Part shown: positions 8,505 through 17,210 of the stretch, piece by piece | Numbering within the stretch: position 1 is the first letter of the stretch | How the letters are laid out: every line of letters begins with the position of its first letter | DNA from: Burkholderia sp. SRS-W-2-2016 | GTDB taxonomy: Bacteria; Pseudomonadota; Gammaproteobacteria; Burkholderiales; Burkholderiaceae | Direction: 5' to 3' | DNA length: 64,000 bases | Assembly: GCF_001931485.1 (NCBI RefSeq) | Contig: NZ_MSDV01000019.1 | Span: 186,001-250,000 of the forward strand | Translations under genes and position numbers: made by a program | The notes under the pieces: generated by a model | Databases searched by the model: none | Seen by the model: the letters and a program-made list of their open reading frames with translations, nothing else | Told to the model about the DNA's origin: nothing

Positions 8505-8516
8505 AGCAGTGGAGGC

Positions 8517-8538
8517 CGGCGCCGCGCGCCGTTTTTTT
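8517..8538 (+). terminator. Intrinsic terminator after marR 2
   Basis: A 6-bp GC stem, CGGCGC/GCGCCG, with a 3-nt loop, followed by seven T residues. It sits directly before the promoter and operator of the efflux operon and would insulate the pump from marR 2 read-through. Confidence 0.6.
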
Positions 8539-8549
8539 CAACCTGAAGA

Positions 8550-8561
8550 GTGCATACGCAC
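8550..8561. promoter_or_regulatory. MarR operator copy 3, efflux operon
   Basis: GTGCATACGCAC, 11 of 12 bases identical to operator copies 1 and 2. It lies between a possible -35 (TTCAAC, 8537-8542) and a weak -10 (CATATC, 8561-8566). The emrA-like ATG is 12 bp beyond the palindrome with no ribosome site, so this transcript may also be leaderless. Confidence 0.6.
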
Positions 8562-8572
8562 ATATCGACACC

Positions 8573-9685
8573 ATGTCCACCACCCCTTCGACCGTCGCGC
8601 CGCCGAGCGCGCTGCAACCCGCCCGTCAGGCGCGCCGTATCCCGTGGATGCTGCTCGCGGTCCTGACGGTTCTCGTCGCGCTGGCGCTCGCGCTGTCGTA
8701 CTGGTTTTTCGTCGGCCGCCTGATCGAGACCACCGACGACGCGTACGTCGGCGGCGACGTCACCGTGATGGCGCCGAAAGTGAACGGCTTCGTCACCGAC
8801 GTGCTGGTGCGCGACAACGAGTTCGTGCACGCGAACCAGGTGCTGATCCGGCTCGACGCCCGCGATTACGACGCGCGCCTCGCGCAGGCCAATGCCGAGG
8901 TCGAGAGCGCGCGGGCGTCGGTCACCGAACTCGAAGCGAAGAAGGCGCTGCAACTGGCGTCGATCAGCGAGCGGGCCGCCGAGGTCCGCGCATCGGGCGC
9001 GGAGTTGACGCGCAGCGCCGCCGATCAGACCCGCTACCGCGAACTGGTCAAGGACGACGCGGTATCGAATCAGGTGGTCGAGCGCGCGGATGCCGATCTG
9101 AGCAAGGCGCGCGCGGCGGTCGATCGCAGCGGCGCGGCGCTGCTCGCCGCGCAACGCCAGATCGCGGTGCTCGATGCGCAGATCGGCGACGCGAAAGCGC
9201 GCATCGCGACCGCCGAGGCCGCGCAGCGCGTCGCCGCGCTGAACGTCGAGTACACGACGATTCGCGCGCCGATCGACGGCTATGTCGGCAATCGCAGCGC
9301 GCGGGTCGGGCTGCTCGCGAATACCGGCGTGTCGCTGCTGACGGTGGTGCCGGCGAGCGGCCTGTGGATCGACGCGAACTTCAAGGAAGACCAGCTGAAG
9401 AAGATGCGCGCGGGCGACAGCGTCGATGTCGAACTCGATGCGTCGAGCCGCGCGCTGCATGGCGTGGTGGAAAGCCTCGCGCCGGCGACCGGCGCGACCT
9501 TCAGCGTGCTGCCGGCGGAAAACGCGACCGGCAACTTCACGAAGATCGTGCAGCGCGTGCCGGTGCGGGTGCGCCTCGACGTGCCGCGCGATATGCAGGG
9601 CGTGCTGCGCCCGGGGTTGTCCGCGACGGTGAAGGTGCACGTCGATTCGGGCAATGCCGCCAGTAACCCCACCTCGCGCGGATGA
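8573..9685 (+). CDS. EmrA/HlyD-type membrane fusion protein of efflux pump
   Basis: A 370-residue periplasmic adaptor. It has one N-terminal membrane helix (WMLLAVLTVLVALALALSYWFF), the first lipoyl half (TDDAYVGGDVTVMAPKVNGFV), a long coiled-coil hairpin at about residues 95-210, the second lipoyl half (VEYTTIRAPIDGYVGNRSARVG) and a beta-barrel region (LWIDANFKEDQLKKMRAGDSV). It links the EmrB-type carrier to the outer-membrane factor encoded two genes downstream. The frame is open far upstream, but the ATG at 8573 starts a normal EmrA N-terminus right after the operator. Expected cargo is hydrophobic or phenolic drugs, by family. Confidence 0.92.
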   Translation: MSTTPSTVAPPSALQPARQARRIPWMLLAVLTVLVALALALSYWFFVGRLIETTDDAYVGGDVTVMAPKVNGFVTDVLVRDNEFVHANQVLIRLDARDYDARLAQANAEVESARASVTELEAKKALQLASISERAAEVRASGAELTRSAADQTRYRELVKDDAVSNQVVERADADLSKARAAVDRSGAALLAAQRQIAVLDAQIGDAKARIATAEAAQRVAALNVEYTTIRAPIDGYVGNRSARVGLLANTGVSLLTVVPASGLWIDANFKEDQLKKMRAGDSVDVELDASSRALHGVVESLAPATGATFSVLPAENATGNFTKIVQRVPVRVRLDVPRDMQGVLRPGLSATVKVHVDSGNAASNPTSRG

Positions 9686-9692
9686 ACCGATC

Positions 9693-11336
9693 ATGACGAC
9701 CGCTACCGGCAGTCTCGCGGGCAATCGGCCCACCAACGCGCCCACCAACGCGCCCGCCACCGCAGCCGCCCACCTCACCGACAACCCCGCCGACCAGCCG
9801 ACCCGCACCAAGGTATTCGCGTTCGCGCTGATGTGCGTCGGCTTCTTCATGGCGACGCTCGATATCCAGATCGTCGCGTCGTCGCTGCGCGATATCGGCG
9901 GCGGCCTGTCCGCGAGCCAGGACGAGTTGTCGTGGGTGCAGACCTCGTATCTGATCGCCGAGATCATCGTGATTCCGATGTCGGGCTGGCTCACGCGGGT
10001 GTTTTCGACGCGCTGGCTGTTCACGTTTTCCGCGTTCGGCTTCACGGTCACCAGCATGCTGTGCGGCCTCGCGTGGGACATCAACTCGATGATCCTGTTT
10101 CGCGGTCTGCAAGGCGCGCTCGGCGCCGCGATGATTCCGACCGTGTTCACCACCGCGTTCGTGCTGTTTCCCGGCAAGCAGCGGCTGATCGCCTCGACGA
10201 CGATCGGCGCGCTCGCGTCGCTCGCGCCGACCATCGGTCCGGTGATCGGCGGCTGGATCACGTCGCAATGGTCGTGGCACTGGCTGTTCTATCTGAACCT
10301 GGTGCCGGGCGTGGCGGTGACGCTGCTGGTGCCGAAGTACGTGCATATCGACAAGGTCGATCTGTCGTTGCTGAAGAAGGGCGATTACCTGGGGATCCTG
10401 CTGATGTCGGGCTTTCTCGGCTGCCTCGAATACGTGCTCGAAGAAGGCCCGCGCAAGAACTGGTTCGGCGACGATGTGATTGTGATATGCGCGTGGGTCG
10501 CGGCGATCTGCGGATTTCTGTTTTTCGTTCATGCGTTCACCGCGAAGGAACCGATCGTCGATCTGCGCGCGCTCGCGGTGCGCAACTTCGGGATCGGCAG
10601 TCTGCTGTCGTTCATTACCGGCATCGGGATCTTCTGCACGGTGTTTCTGACGCCGGTGTTTCTGGCCCGCGTGCGCGGCTTCGATTCGTTGCAGATCGGC
10701 CTCGCGTTGCTGTCGGTCGGCTGTTTCCAGTTGCTCGCGCTGGGCGCGTATTCGACGCTCGCGCGCTTTGTCGATATGCGCAAGCTGATGGTGTTCGGGC
10801 TCGTGCTGTTCGGCATCGGCTGCTATTTGTACGTACCGCTGACGAATCAATGGGGCTGGCAGCAGTTGCTGATTCCGCAGGCGTTGCGCGGGATCGGTCA
10901 GCAGTTCTGCATTCCGCCGATCGTCACGATGGCGCTCGGTGCGTTGCCGCCGTCGCGGCTGCGCTCCGCGAGCGGCCTGTTCAATCTGATGCGCAATCTC
11001 GGCGGCGCGATCGGCATCGCGGTCAGTAGCACGATGCTGAACGACCGCCTGAATCTGCACTACGAACGGCTCGACGAGCATCTGAACGCCGGTCGTCCGG
11101 CGGTCGAAGCGCTGCTGCACAAACAGGCCGGTTATCTCGCGGCACTCGGCGGCAACGCACTCGATGCGGCCCACGCGGGACTCGCCGAACTGCATGCGCT
11201 GCTGATGCGCGAAGCGCTGGTGCAGGCGTTTTCCGATGCGTTTCTCGCGGTGTCGCTGTGCTTCGTGGTCGGCCTGGTGAGCGTGCTGTTTTCGCGGCCG
11301 TTTGGCAATACAGCGCCGCCGCCGGATGCCCATTAA
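9693..11336 (+). CDS. EmrB-type DHA2 (14-TM) drug:H+ antiporter
   Basis: A 547-residue major facilitator of the DHA2 family with 14 predicted helices. It shows ATLDIQIVASSL in helix 1, the motif-C-like region LAPTIGPVIGGWI in helix 5, and a C-terminal end extended by a helical Ala/His-rich segment. The Asn/Ala/Thr-rich first 40 residues look disordered. The ATG at 9693, eight bases after the adaptor stop, was preferred over an in-frame start inside the adaptor gene. It would supply the inner-membrane step of the tripartite pump. Confidence 0.93.
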   Translation: MTTATGSLAGNRPTNAPTNAPATAAAHLTDNPADQPTRTKVFAFALMCVGFFMATLDIQIVASSLRDIGGGLSASQDELSWVQTSYLIAEIIVIPMSGWLTRVFSTRWLFTFSAFGFTVTSMLCGLAWDINSMILFRGLQGALGAAMIPTVFTTAFVLFPGKQRLIASTTIGALASLAPTIGPVIGGWITSQWSWHWLFYLNLVPGVAVTLLVPKYVHIDKVDLSLLKKGDYLGILLMSGFLGCLEYVLEEGPRKNWFGDDVIVICAWVAAICGFLFFVHAFTAKEPIVDLRALAVRNFGIGSLLSFITGIGIFCTVFLTPVFLARVRGFDSLQIGLALLSVGCFQLLALGAYSTLARFVDMRKLMVFGLVLFGIGCYLYVPLTNQWGWQQLLIPQALRGIGQQFCIPPIVTMALGALPPSRLRSASGLFNLMRNLGGAIGIAVSSTMLNDRLNLHYERLDEHLNAGRPAVEALLHKQAGYLAALGGNALDAAHAGLAELHALLMREALVQAFSDAFLAVSLCFVVGLVSVLFSRPFGNTAPPPDAH

Positions 11337-11355
11337 ACCGAGCCGGGAGCTCAAC

Positions 11356-12822
11356 ATGAAACGAATAGTGATGAAACTGGCGGCGAGCGCCGCATTGCTG
11401 GCGCTCGCGGCCTGCGCGGTGCAGCCGGCCACCCACGCGGATTTACCGCATACGGTGCAGACGCTGGCGCCGGCCGCGTGGAGCGTCGACGCGCCGCAAG
11501 ACAACGTGAGCGCGGATGCCTGGTGGAACCAGTTCGGCGACCCGCGGATGCATCAGCTGGTCGAGTCGGTGTTGCTCGGCAATCTCGACGTGCAGGCCGC
11601 CATCGAACGCGTGAAGCAGGCGCAGGACGTGGTCACGCAGAATCGCGCGGCATTGCTGCCTGAATTGAATGCGAATGCGGGCGCATCGACCGAACGGCAG
11701 AACACGCCGCCGCCGCTCGGTTATGTGCGCCAGGCCGGCTTCGGTCTGGCCGCCAGCTGGACGCCCGATGTATTCGGCGGCGAACGTCTCGCGGTACTCG
11801 CCGCGCAGGCCAAAGTGTCCGGCAGCGAAGGGGCATTGCAGCAGTTGCGGCTCGCGCTCGCCGCGAATACGGCGGCGGCTTACATCGATTTGCGCTGGGC
11901 CCAGGCGCAATTGCAGATCCTCGGCGACAACGAACAGATTCGCAGCCGCGCGCTGAAGCTCACGCAGGAACGTCTGCATTACGGGCTATCCACGCAGCTC
12001 GATGTCGCTCGCGCGCAGAATCAGTTGCAGGATTTGCAGGCGCAGATTCCGCGCATGCAGTCGGCCGTGCAGCATCAAATGAGCCTGATCGCCGTTTATT
12101 CGGGGCGCACGCCGGAAAGCATCGACCCATTGCTGCTCGCCGACGCGCGCGCGATTCCGGTGCCCGCGCAAAGCGCGCCGCAGATGCTGCCGTCCGACGC
12201 ATTGCTGCACCGGCCCGATGTGCGCAGCGCGTATGCGCAGGTCGAGCAGCGCGCGGCGGAGGTGGGGGTATCGAAGGCGCAGCGCTATCCGCAGTTCAAG
12301 ATCAATCTGGCCGACGGCTTGCTCGCCTCGTCGTATCTGGGGCTGCCGACGCTGACCGATAACCTCTTCAGCGCCGCGTTGAGCGCGACCAGCCCGATCT
12401 TCAACGCCGGGCGCATCACCGCGAATATCGATGCGAGCGAGAGCCGCATGCGCGAATCGCAACTCGGCCTGCAACAGACGATGCTGCAGGCGCTCAAGGA
12501 GATCGAGGACAACCGTAGCGATCTGGTCAGCGGCGCCGCGCAGGTGCAGCGTCTCGGCGGCGCGCTCGATGCGTCGAATCACGCGCTGCGGCTGTCGACC
12601 GAGCTGTACAAGGGCGGCGCGACCGATTTTCTCGACGTGCTGGCCGCGCAGGAAGCATTTCTGCGCGATTCGGAGTCGCTGAATCAGGCGCGGCGCGAAC
12701 ATGCGCTCGCGGCGATCGCGTTGTACCGATCGCTCGGCGGCGGGTGGGACGACAGCGAGAAGGTGGCAGCGGCTACGCAATCCGCCGCGCAACCCGCGGT
12801 CACGCAATCCGCCGCGCGCTAA
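11356..12822 (+). CDS. NodT-family outer-membrane efflux lipoprotein
   Basis: A 488-residue TolC-like outer-membrane channel. The signal peptide ends in the lipobox LALAAC (Cys20), so the mature protein is acylated. Two OEP repeats follow (WWNQFGDPRMHQLVESVLLGNLDVQ; LHRPDVRSAYAQVEQRAAEVGVSKAQRYP; TELYKGGATDFLDVLAAQ). The start ATG has GGGAG seven bases upstream. It completes the EmrA-EmrB-type pump and lies 19 bp after the carrier. The C-terminus carries a short Ala/Gln/Thr tail. Confidence 0.93.
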   Translation: MKRIVMKLAASAALLALAACAVQPATHADLPHTVQTLAPAAWSVDAPQDNVSADAWWNQFGDPRMHQLVESVLLGNLDVQAAIERVKQAQDVVTQNRAALLPELNANAGASTERQNTPPPLGYVRQAGFGLAASWTPDVFGGERLAVLAAQAKVSGSEGALQQLRLALAANTAAAYIDLRWAQAQLQILGDNEQIRSRALKLTQERLHYGLSTQLDVARAQNQLQDLQAQIPRMQSAVQHQMSLIAVYSGRTPESIDPLLLADARAIPVPAQSAPQMLPSDALLHRPDVRSAYAQVEQRAAEVGVSKAQRYPQFKINLADGLLASSYLGLPTLTDNLFSAALSATSPIFNAGRITANIDASESRMRESQLGLQQTMLQALKEIEDNRSDLVSGAAQVQRLGGALDASNHALRLSTELYKGGATDFLDVLAAQEAFLRDSESLNQARREHALAAIALYRSLGGGWDDSEKVAAATQSAAQPAVTQSAAR

Positions 12823-13059
12823 CGCTGCGTCGCAGCACGTTCACGTGCGAAGCGCGCAACCCGCGCAACCCGTGCAACGCGCGCAACCCGTGCACCACGT
12901 ACGATCGCGCCGGCCACCCCTCAACCAGAGCAGAACCGATTTTCAATCTTTGCTACATTCCTGAACAAGCACCGCAGCGGCCGCATCGACCGCATCGACA
13001 ACGGCGACGCGCGAGCGGTGACCCGGCAGGCAAGATCGAAATCTTTGAAGAGGCTCAAG

Positions 13060-13995
13060 ATGCGAATTCTGGTAGTGGGAGCTGGCGCGGTAGGCGGTTA
13101 TTTCGGCGGACGTCTCGCGGCGGCCGGGCAGGACGTGACGTTCCTCGTGCGCGCGGGCCGCGCGGAAAAGCTGCAACGCGACGGCCTCGTCATCAAAAGC
13201 GCGCGCGGCGATCTCGCACTGCGCGACGTGAAGACGATTCTCGCCGGCGTGAGCGCCGAGCCGTTCGACCTGATCCTGCTCAGCTGCAAGGCCTACAGTC
13301 TCGACGACGCGATCGATTCGTTCGCGCCGCTGGTCGGCGAATCCACGGTGATCCTGCCGATGCTCAACGGCATGCGCCATATCGACGTGCTGTGCGCGCG
13401 CTTCGGCAAGGAACGCGTGCTCGGCGGCCAGTGCGTGATCGCCGCGACGCTCGATGCCGCGCAGCACATCGTGCATCTGAACGAGATGCAGGCGATCACG
13501 TTCGGCGAACTCGCGGGCGGCACCTCCGAGCGCACCCAGCAGATCGCCGACGCGATGGCCGGCGCGAATTTCGAGGTGGCGGTCAGCGACAACATCCTGC
13601 TGCGGATGTGGGAAAAGTGGGTGTTCCTGGCCACATTGGCGGGAAGTACCTGCTTGATGCGCGGTTCGGTCGGCGATATTCTGGCGGCGCCGGACGGCAA
13701 GCGCATCGTCGAAAAACTGCTCGGCGAATGCCGCGCGGTCGCCGAACACAACGGCTTCACGATGGACGCGGCGTTCGACACGCGCGCCGCGCAGATGCTG
13801 CTGAAGCCGTCGGCGCTGACCGCGTCGATGCTGCGCGACGTCGAAAATCACTCGCATACCGAGGCGGATCACATTCTCGGCGATCTGATCGCGCGCGGCG
13901 GCGACGTGCACAAAAGCGAGCAGACGTTGTCGTTGCTGCGCATCGCCTATAGTCATCTGAAGACGTACGAAGCGCGGCAGGCCCGCACGTCCTGA
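13060..13995 (+). CDS. panE: 2-dehydropantoate 2-reductase (ketopantoate reductase)
   Basis: A 311-residue NADPH-dependent enzyme of the PanE/ApbA family, which reduces 2-dehydropantoate to pantoate for coenzyme A synthesis. The N-terminal Rossmann loop is GAGAVGGYFGG. The Asn of PMLNGMRH and the Lys of MWEKWVFLATLAG are the expected catalytic and binding residues. The ATG follows GAAGAGG; an earlier in-frame ATG lacks a site. The gap before it (12823-13059) is rich in short GCGCAACCCG-type repeats and holds no gene. Paralogues of this family exist that act on other 2-keto acids, so panE is a family-level name. Confidence 0.8.
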   Translation: MRILVVGAGAVGGYFGGRLAAAGQDVTFLVRAGRAEKLQRDGLVIKSARGDLALRDVKTILAGVSAEPFDLILLSCKAYSLDDAIDSFAPLVGESTVILPMLNGMRHIDVLCARFGKERVLGGQCVIAATLDAAQHIVHLNEMQAITFGELAGGTSERTQQIADAMAGANFEVAVSDNILLRMWEKWVFLATLAGSTCLMRGSVGDILAAPDGKRIVEKLLGECRAVAEHNGFTMDAAFDTRAAQMLLKPSALTASMLRDVENHSHTEADHILGDLIARGGDVHKSEQTLSLLRIAYSHLKTYEARQARTS

Positions 13996-14066
13996 GCGTT
14001 CGCCGCGCAAGCGGCACGCATGCGCGCGGCGCAGTCGAACCGCAGTCCAACGATCGGAGGTCAAGC

Positions 14067-14366
14067 ATGCCGGCTCCCATTGGCTCGGTGCCCGCGCTCA
14101 GCGCCGCTTCGGCAACGGTGTTCTCGATCGGTATCGCGTTTCTCGGCTACTGGGGCATGTACGAGCCGACCGCGTGGCGCGCGGCCGACGTCGTCGTGTT
14201 CGTGCTCGCGCTGAGCGGCTTCGCGTGCCTGGGCCTCGTGCCGTGGATGGCGACGAGTCCGGTCGAGCCCGAAGGCAGCGACTCCCGCATCCGTATCGCG
14301 CGACATCTGTTTCTCGCCGGCGTCACCGGGCTGTGGCTCGCGGTGGCGATCTCGGTGATCTTCTGA
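14067..14366 (+). CDS. Small predicted inner-membrane protein
   Basis: A 99-residue protein I do not recognise. It has three likely membrane helices (about residues 12-31, 40-61 and 80-98) and a short polar stretch of charged residues (EPEGSDSRIRIARH) before the last helix. A strong GGAGG ribosome site lies six bases before the ATG. It sits between panE and a MocR regulator on the same strand, about 70 and 40 bp away, so it may share a transcript with either. No function is assigned. Confidence 0.7.
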   Translation: MPAPIGSVPALSAASATVFSIGIAFLGYWGMYEPTAWRAADVVVFVLALSGFACLGLVPWMATSPVEPEGSDSRIRIARHLFLAGVTGLWLAVAISVIF

Positions 14367-14405
14367 GCGCCGCTTTCCCCCGTTCTTCAAGGTAACCACC
14401 CCCGC

Positions 14406-15896
14406 ATGGACATTCACATCGCGGTCGAAGGTCATCACGATCTGTCCGGACAGATTTATCGACAGTTGCGCGCCGGCATTCTCGAAGGCCGTCTGGCCGG
14501 CGGCACGCGTTTGCCGTCCACCCGCGATCTCGCCACGCAACTCGGCGTATCGCGCAAGACCACGCTCGACGTATTCGAGCGGCTGCTGTCGGAGGGCTAT
14601 CTGAGCGCGCGCGCCGGTTCGGGCACCTTCGTCGCCGACGGACTCGAACGCCTGCCGGCCCAGCGCTCCGCGCACGCGCGCGCGGCCGACAGCGCGCGCG
14701 AACCGGTCGCCGCCGCGAATCCGCCGGCGGCGGCGCGCGCACAACCGCTGTGGGAGCAGATGCCCGACAGCCTGCCGTTGCCGCGGCCGTCGGTGGACTC
14801 GCCGCAAGACTTCGTCGGCGGCGCGACCGACAAGTCGCTGTTCCCGTTCGACGTGTGGCGCCGCTGCGTGAATCACGCGCTGCGGGCGCAAACGCGCACG
14901 CCCGGCACCTATCGTGAACCGGCCGGCGACCAGCAATTGCGGCTCGCGATCTCGCGCTACCTCGCGTTCAACCGCGCGGTGTCGAGTAATTGGGAAGACG
15001 TGATCGTCACTCAGGGCGCGCAGCAAGCGCTCGATCTGCTCGCGCGCATCACGTTGCGTCCCGGCGACGTCGCGGCGGTCGAAGACCCCGGCTATCCGCC
15101 CGCGCATGCGTGTCTGATGGCGAGCGGCGCGCGCGTGGTGGCGGTGCCGGTCGATCGCGAAGGGCTGATCGTCAGCCAGTTGCCCGATAACGCGCGGCTG
15201 ATTTACGTGACCCCGTCGCATCAGTTTCCGCTCGGCATGCCGATGAGCCTCGAGCGTCGCGTCGAACTGCTCGAATGGGCGCAGCAACGCGGCGCGGTGA
15301 TCATCGAGGACGACTACGACTGCGAATACCGCTTCGAAGGCCGGCCGATGGAGCCGTTGAAAAGCCTCGATCGCGCCGGGCTGGTCGCGTACGTCGGGAC
15401 TTTTTCGAAAACCATCTTTCCGGAATTGCGGATCGGCTATCTGGTGCCGCCGGCTTCGCTGCATGGCCCGCTGCTCAAAGCGCGGCAGATCGGCGATTGT
15501 CACGGCTGCACGCTCACGCAAACCGCGCTCGCGTCGTTCATGCTGAACGGCGACTTTGCGCGTCACTTACGGCGCATGCACAAGGCGTACGCGGCGCGTC
15601 GCGCGCTGCTGCTCGAACATCTGCAAGGCCCGCTCGCGCCGTGGTTCGCCCCGATCGTGCCGACCGCCGGCATCCATCTGGCCGCGCATCTGAAGGAGCC
15701 GCTCGCGTCGCGCGGCGAAGCGGCACTGGTTGCCGCCGCGCGCGAAGCGTCGATCGGCCTCTACGGACTCGCGCCGTTTCACCGCAAAGTCACGCCGCGA
15801 GCGGGACTGATCTTCGGCTACGGCAGCATCGCGCCCGAGCATATCGATACCGCGTTGAACACACTCGGCGACATCCTGTCGCGTGTCGCACGCTGA
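14406..15896 (+). CDS. MocR/PdxR-type regulator (GntR domain plus aminotransferase fold)
   Basis: A 496-residue transcription factor. Residues ~10-80 form a GntR winged helix (GQIYRQLRAGILEGRL; LPSTRDLATQLGVSRKTTLDVFERL; SARAGSGTFVADG). Residues ~130-490 form a fold-type-I aminotransferase domain with PLP-site motifs (EDDYDCEYRFEG; FSKTIFPELRIGY, Lys335 as the PLP-binding residue). MocR proteins usually sense PLP or an amino-acid derivative and regulate a neighbouring gene. No obvious divergent target is next to it, so the target could be the small membrane protein or a distant gene. Confidence 0.92.
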   Translation: MDIHIAVEGHHDLSGQIYRQLRAGILEGRLAGGTRLPSTRDLATQLGVSRKTTLDVFERLLSEGYLSARAGSGTFVADGLERLPAQRSAHARAADSAREPVAAANPPAAARAQPLWEQMPDSLPLPRPSVDSPQDFVGGATDKSLFPFDVWRRCVNHALRAQTRTPGTYREPAGDQQLRLAISRYLAFNRAVSSNWEDVIVTQGAQQALDLLARITLRPGDVAAVEDPGYPPAHACLMASGARVVAVPVDREGLIVSQLPDNARLIYVTPSHQFPLGMPMSLERRVELLEWAQQRGAVIIEDDYDCEYRFEGRPMEPLKSLDRAGLVAYVGTFSKTIFPELRIGYLVPPASLHGPLLKARQIGDCHGCTLTQTALASFMLNGDFARHLRRMHKAYAARRALLLEHLQGPLAPWFAPIVPTAGIHLAAHLKEPLASRGEAALVAAAREASIGLYGLAPFHRKVTPRAGLIFGYGSIAPEHIDTALNTLGDILSRVAR

Positions 15897-16103
15897 AAAA
15901 CGTAGTGTGCCGCCAGCATCGCAAAGACAGCGGCGGTACCTCGTTACACGTCGCGGCAACTGCTTCACGATCGCGAAAATGACAAAAGTGTCTTAATTCA
16001 AGGGCTGAAAAGACCGCGACGCTATAGACGAACGGCGCAAAAGCTTTCCCGAAACGAACTGTAACGTGCGTTACGTAGTCCCGGTGAAAACCCTGCGGCG
16101 TGC

Positions 16104-16132
16104 GTTTTAGCCGCTAAAACAGGGGCTAAAAC
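16104..16132. repeat. Three GCTAAAAC elements upstream of the HU gene
   Basis: GTTTTAGC-C-GCTAAAAC (16104-16120) is a perfect 8-1-8 inverted repeat, followed by a third copy GCTAAAAC at 16125-16132. A separate dyad, TAACGTGCGTTA, sits at 16062-16073. The 388-bp gap 15897-16284 is AT-richer than its neighbours and holds no gene. These elements may be binding sites in the promoter region of the HU gene; TAGAAT at 16210-16215 could be its -10. Confidence 0.45.
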
Positions 16133-16284
16133 GTAATGCGCAGTCGGCGCCGCGCAACATTTTTTGCATCCGGCGCGCGAAAGAATCACGCAAACCGCTT
16201 GAGCGCTTGTAGAATCCGGCGTTGAAGCGTGCACATACGGTGTGCGCTTCGTGCAATTCACTGACCACAACAGGTAGGAGAAAC

Positions 16285-16737
16285 ATGCCGACTTCCGCAA
16301 AAAAGGTGGCCAAGAAGGCTGCTGCCCCGGTACCGACCAAGAAGGTTGCTGCAAAGAAAGTTCCTGCGAAGAAAGCCGTCGCAGCCAAGAAGGTCGCCGT
16401 GAAGGCGTCTAGCGCACCGTCGCCGATCAAGGACACCTTCACGAAGGCCTCGTTGGCAGCTCACGTTGCTGAACGCGCCGCAGTCGAACCGAAAACCGCC
16501 AAGGCCGTGCTGGCCGCGCTCGAAGACACGATCCTCGGCTCGGTTCACAAGAAGGGCGCAGGCGAGTTCACGCTGTCGGGTCTGCTGAAGATCGTCGTGC
16601 AAGCTGTGCCGGCGAAGAAGAAGCGCTTCGGCAAGGACCCGTTCACGGGTGAAGAGCGCTGGTTCCCGGCCAAGCCGGCAAGCGTGCGCATCAAGGCACG
16701 CGCGCTGAAGAAGCTGAAGGACGCAGCGGCAGCTTAA
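16285..16737 (+). CDS. HU-family DNA-binding protein with histone-H1-like N-terminal tail
   Basis: A 150-residue nucleoid protein. Residues 1-45 are a Lys/Ala/Pro tail (KKVAKKAAAPVPTKKVAAKK), like eukaryotic histone H1 and bacterial H1 analogues. Residues ~48-145 are an HU/IHF fold (KASLAAHVAERAAVEPKTAK; GAGEFTLSGLLKIVV; DNA arm near RFGKDPFTGEERWFPA). GTAGGAG lies just before the ATG at 16285. A strong terminator follows, so it is probably a single-gene transcript. Tailed HU proteins are known in Burkholderiales and are expected to compact DNA. Confidence 0.88.
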   Translation: MPTSAKKVAKKAAAPVPTKKVAAKKVPAKKAVAAKKVAVKASSAPSPIKDTFTKASLAAHVAERAAVEPKTAKAVLAALEDTILGSVHKKGAGEFTLSGLLKIVVQAVPAKKKRFGKDPFTGEERWFPAKPASVRIKARALKKLKDAAAA

Positions 16738-16843
16738 GCGCGCCGCATGCGCCACTCGGGCGCCGGCATAGCGTTGGCCTTGCGAGGTTTGACGTTGCCT
16801 GACGTTTGAGTGCTTGTTTTAGCGCCTGCTTGCAGGCACACCG

Positions 16844-16879
16844 AAATCCCCGTGGATGCGAATCCACGGGGATTTTTTT
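16844..16879 (+). terminator. Intrinsic terminator after HU gene
   Basis: A perfect 14-bp stem (AAATCCCCGTGGAT with ATCCACGGGGATTT) closed by a GCGA tetraloop, then a run of T to 16879. The rest of the gap 16738-17210 holds a short direct repeat, AGAGGCGTAG, near 16900-16925 and no gene that I can support. Confidence 0.9.
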
Positions 16880-17210
16880 ATGCGCGCGCTGCGGAGAAAC
16901 GTAGAGGCGTAGCGATGCAGAGGCGTAGACGAGTAACAGCGAGTTCGTTAGCGAAGCGCGTAGCCATCGGCGAAACGACGCTCGCGCTCTCATAGTGTGC
17001 GCCCCGATGGCGCACGCGCACCGCACTGGCGCATCATGATCCACGGCAGATCGATCGATGCGACACGAGGCCACCCGGATGCGCTGTTAACGTGCATCGC
17101 TGCGTGCCGCAGCAGCATCGCTTCAATGGCATAACGCTTGCTTGATCGATTGCGAGTACCGAATGCGCATGGCATTCGCCTTCAATTGACAGAACAAGAG
17201 TGGGGCTGAG

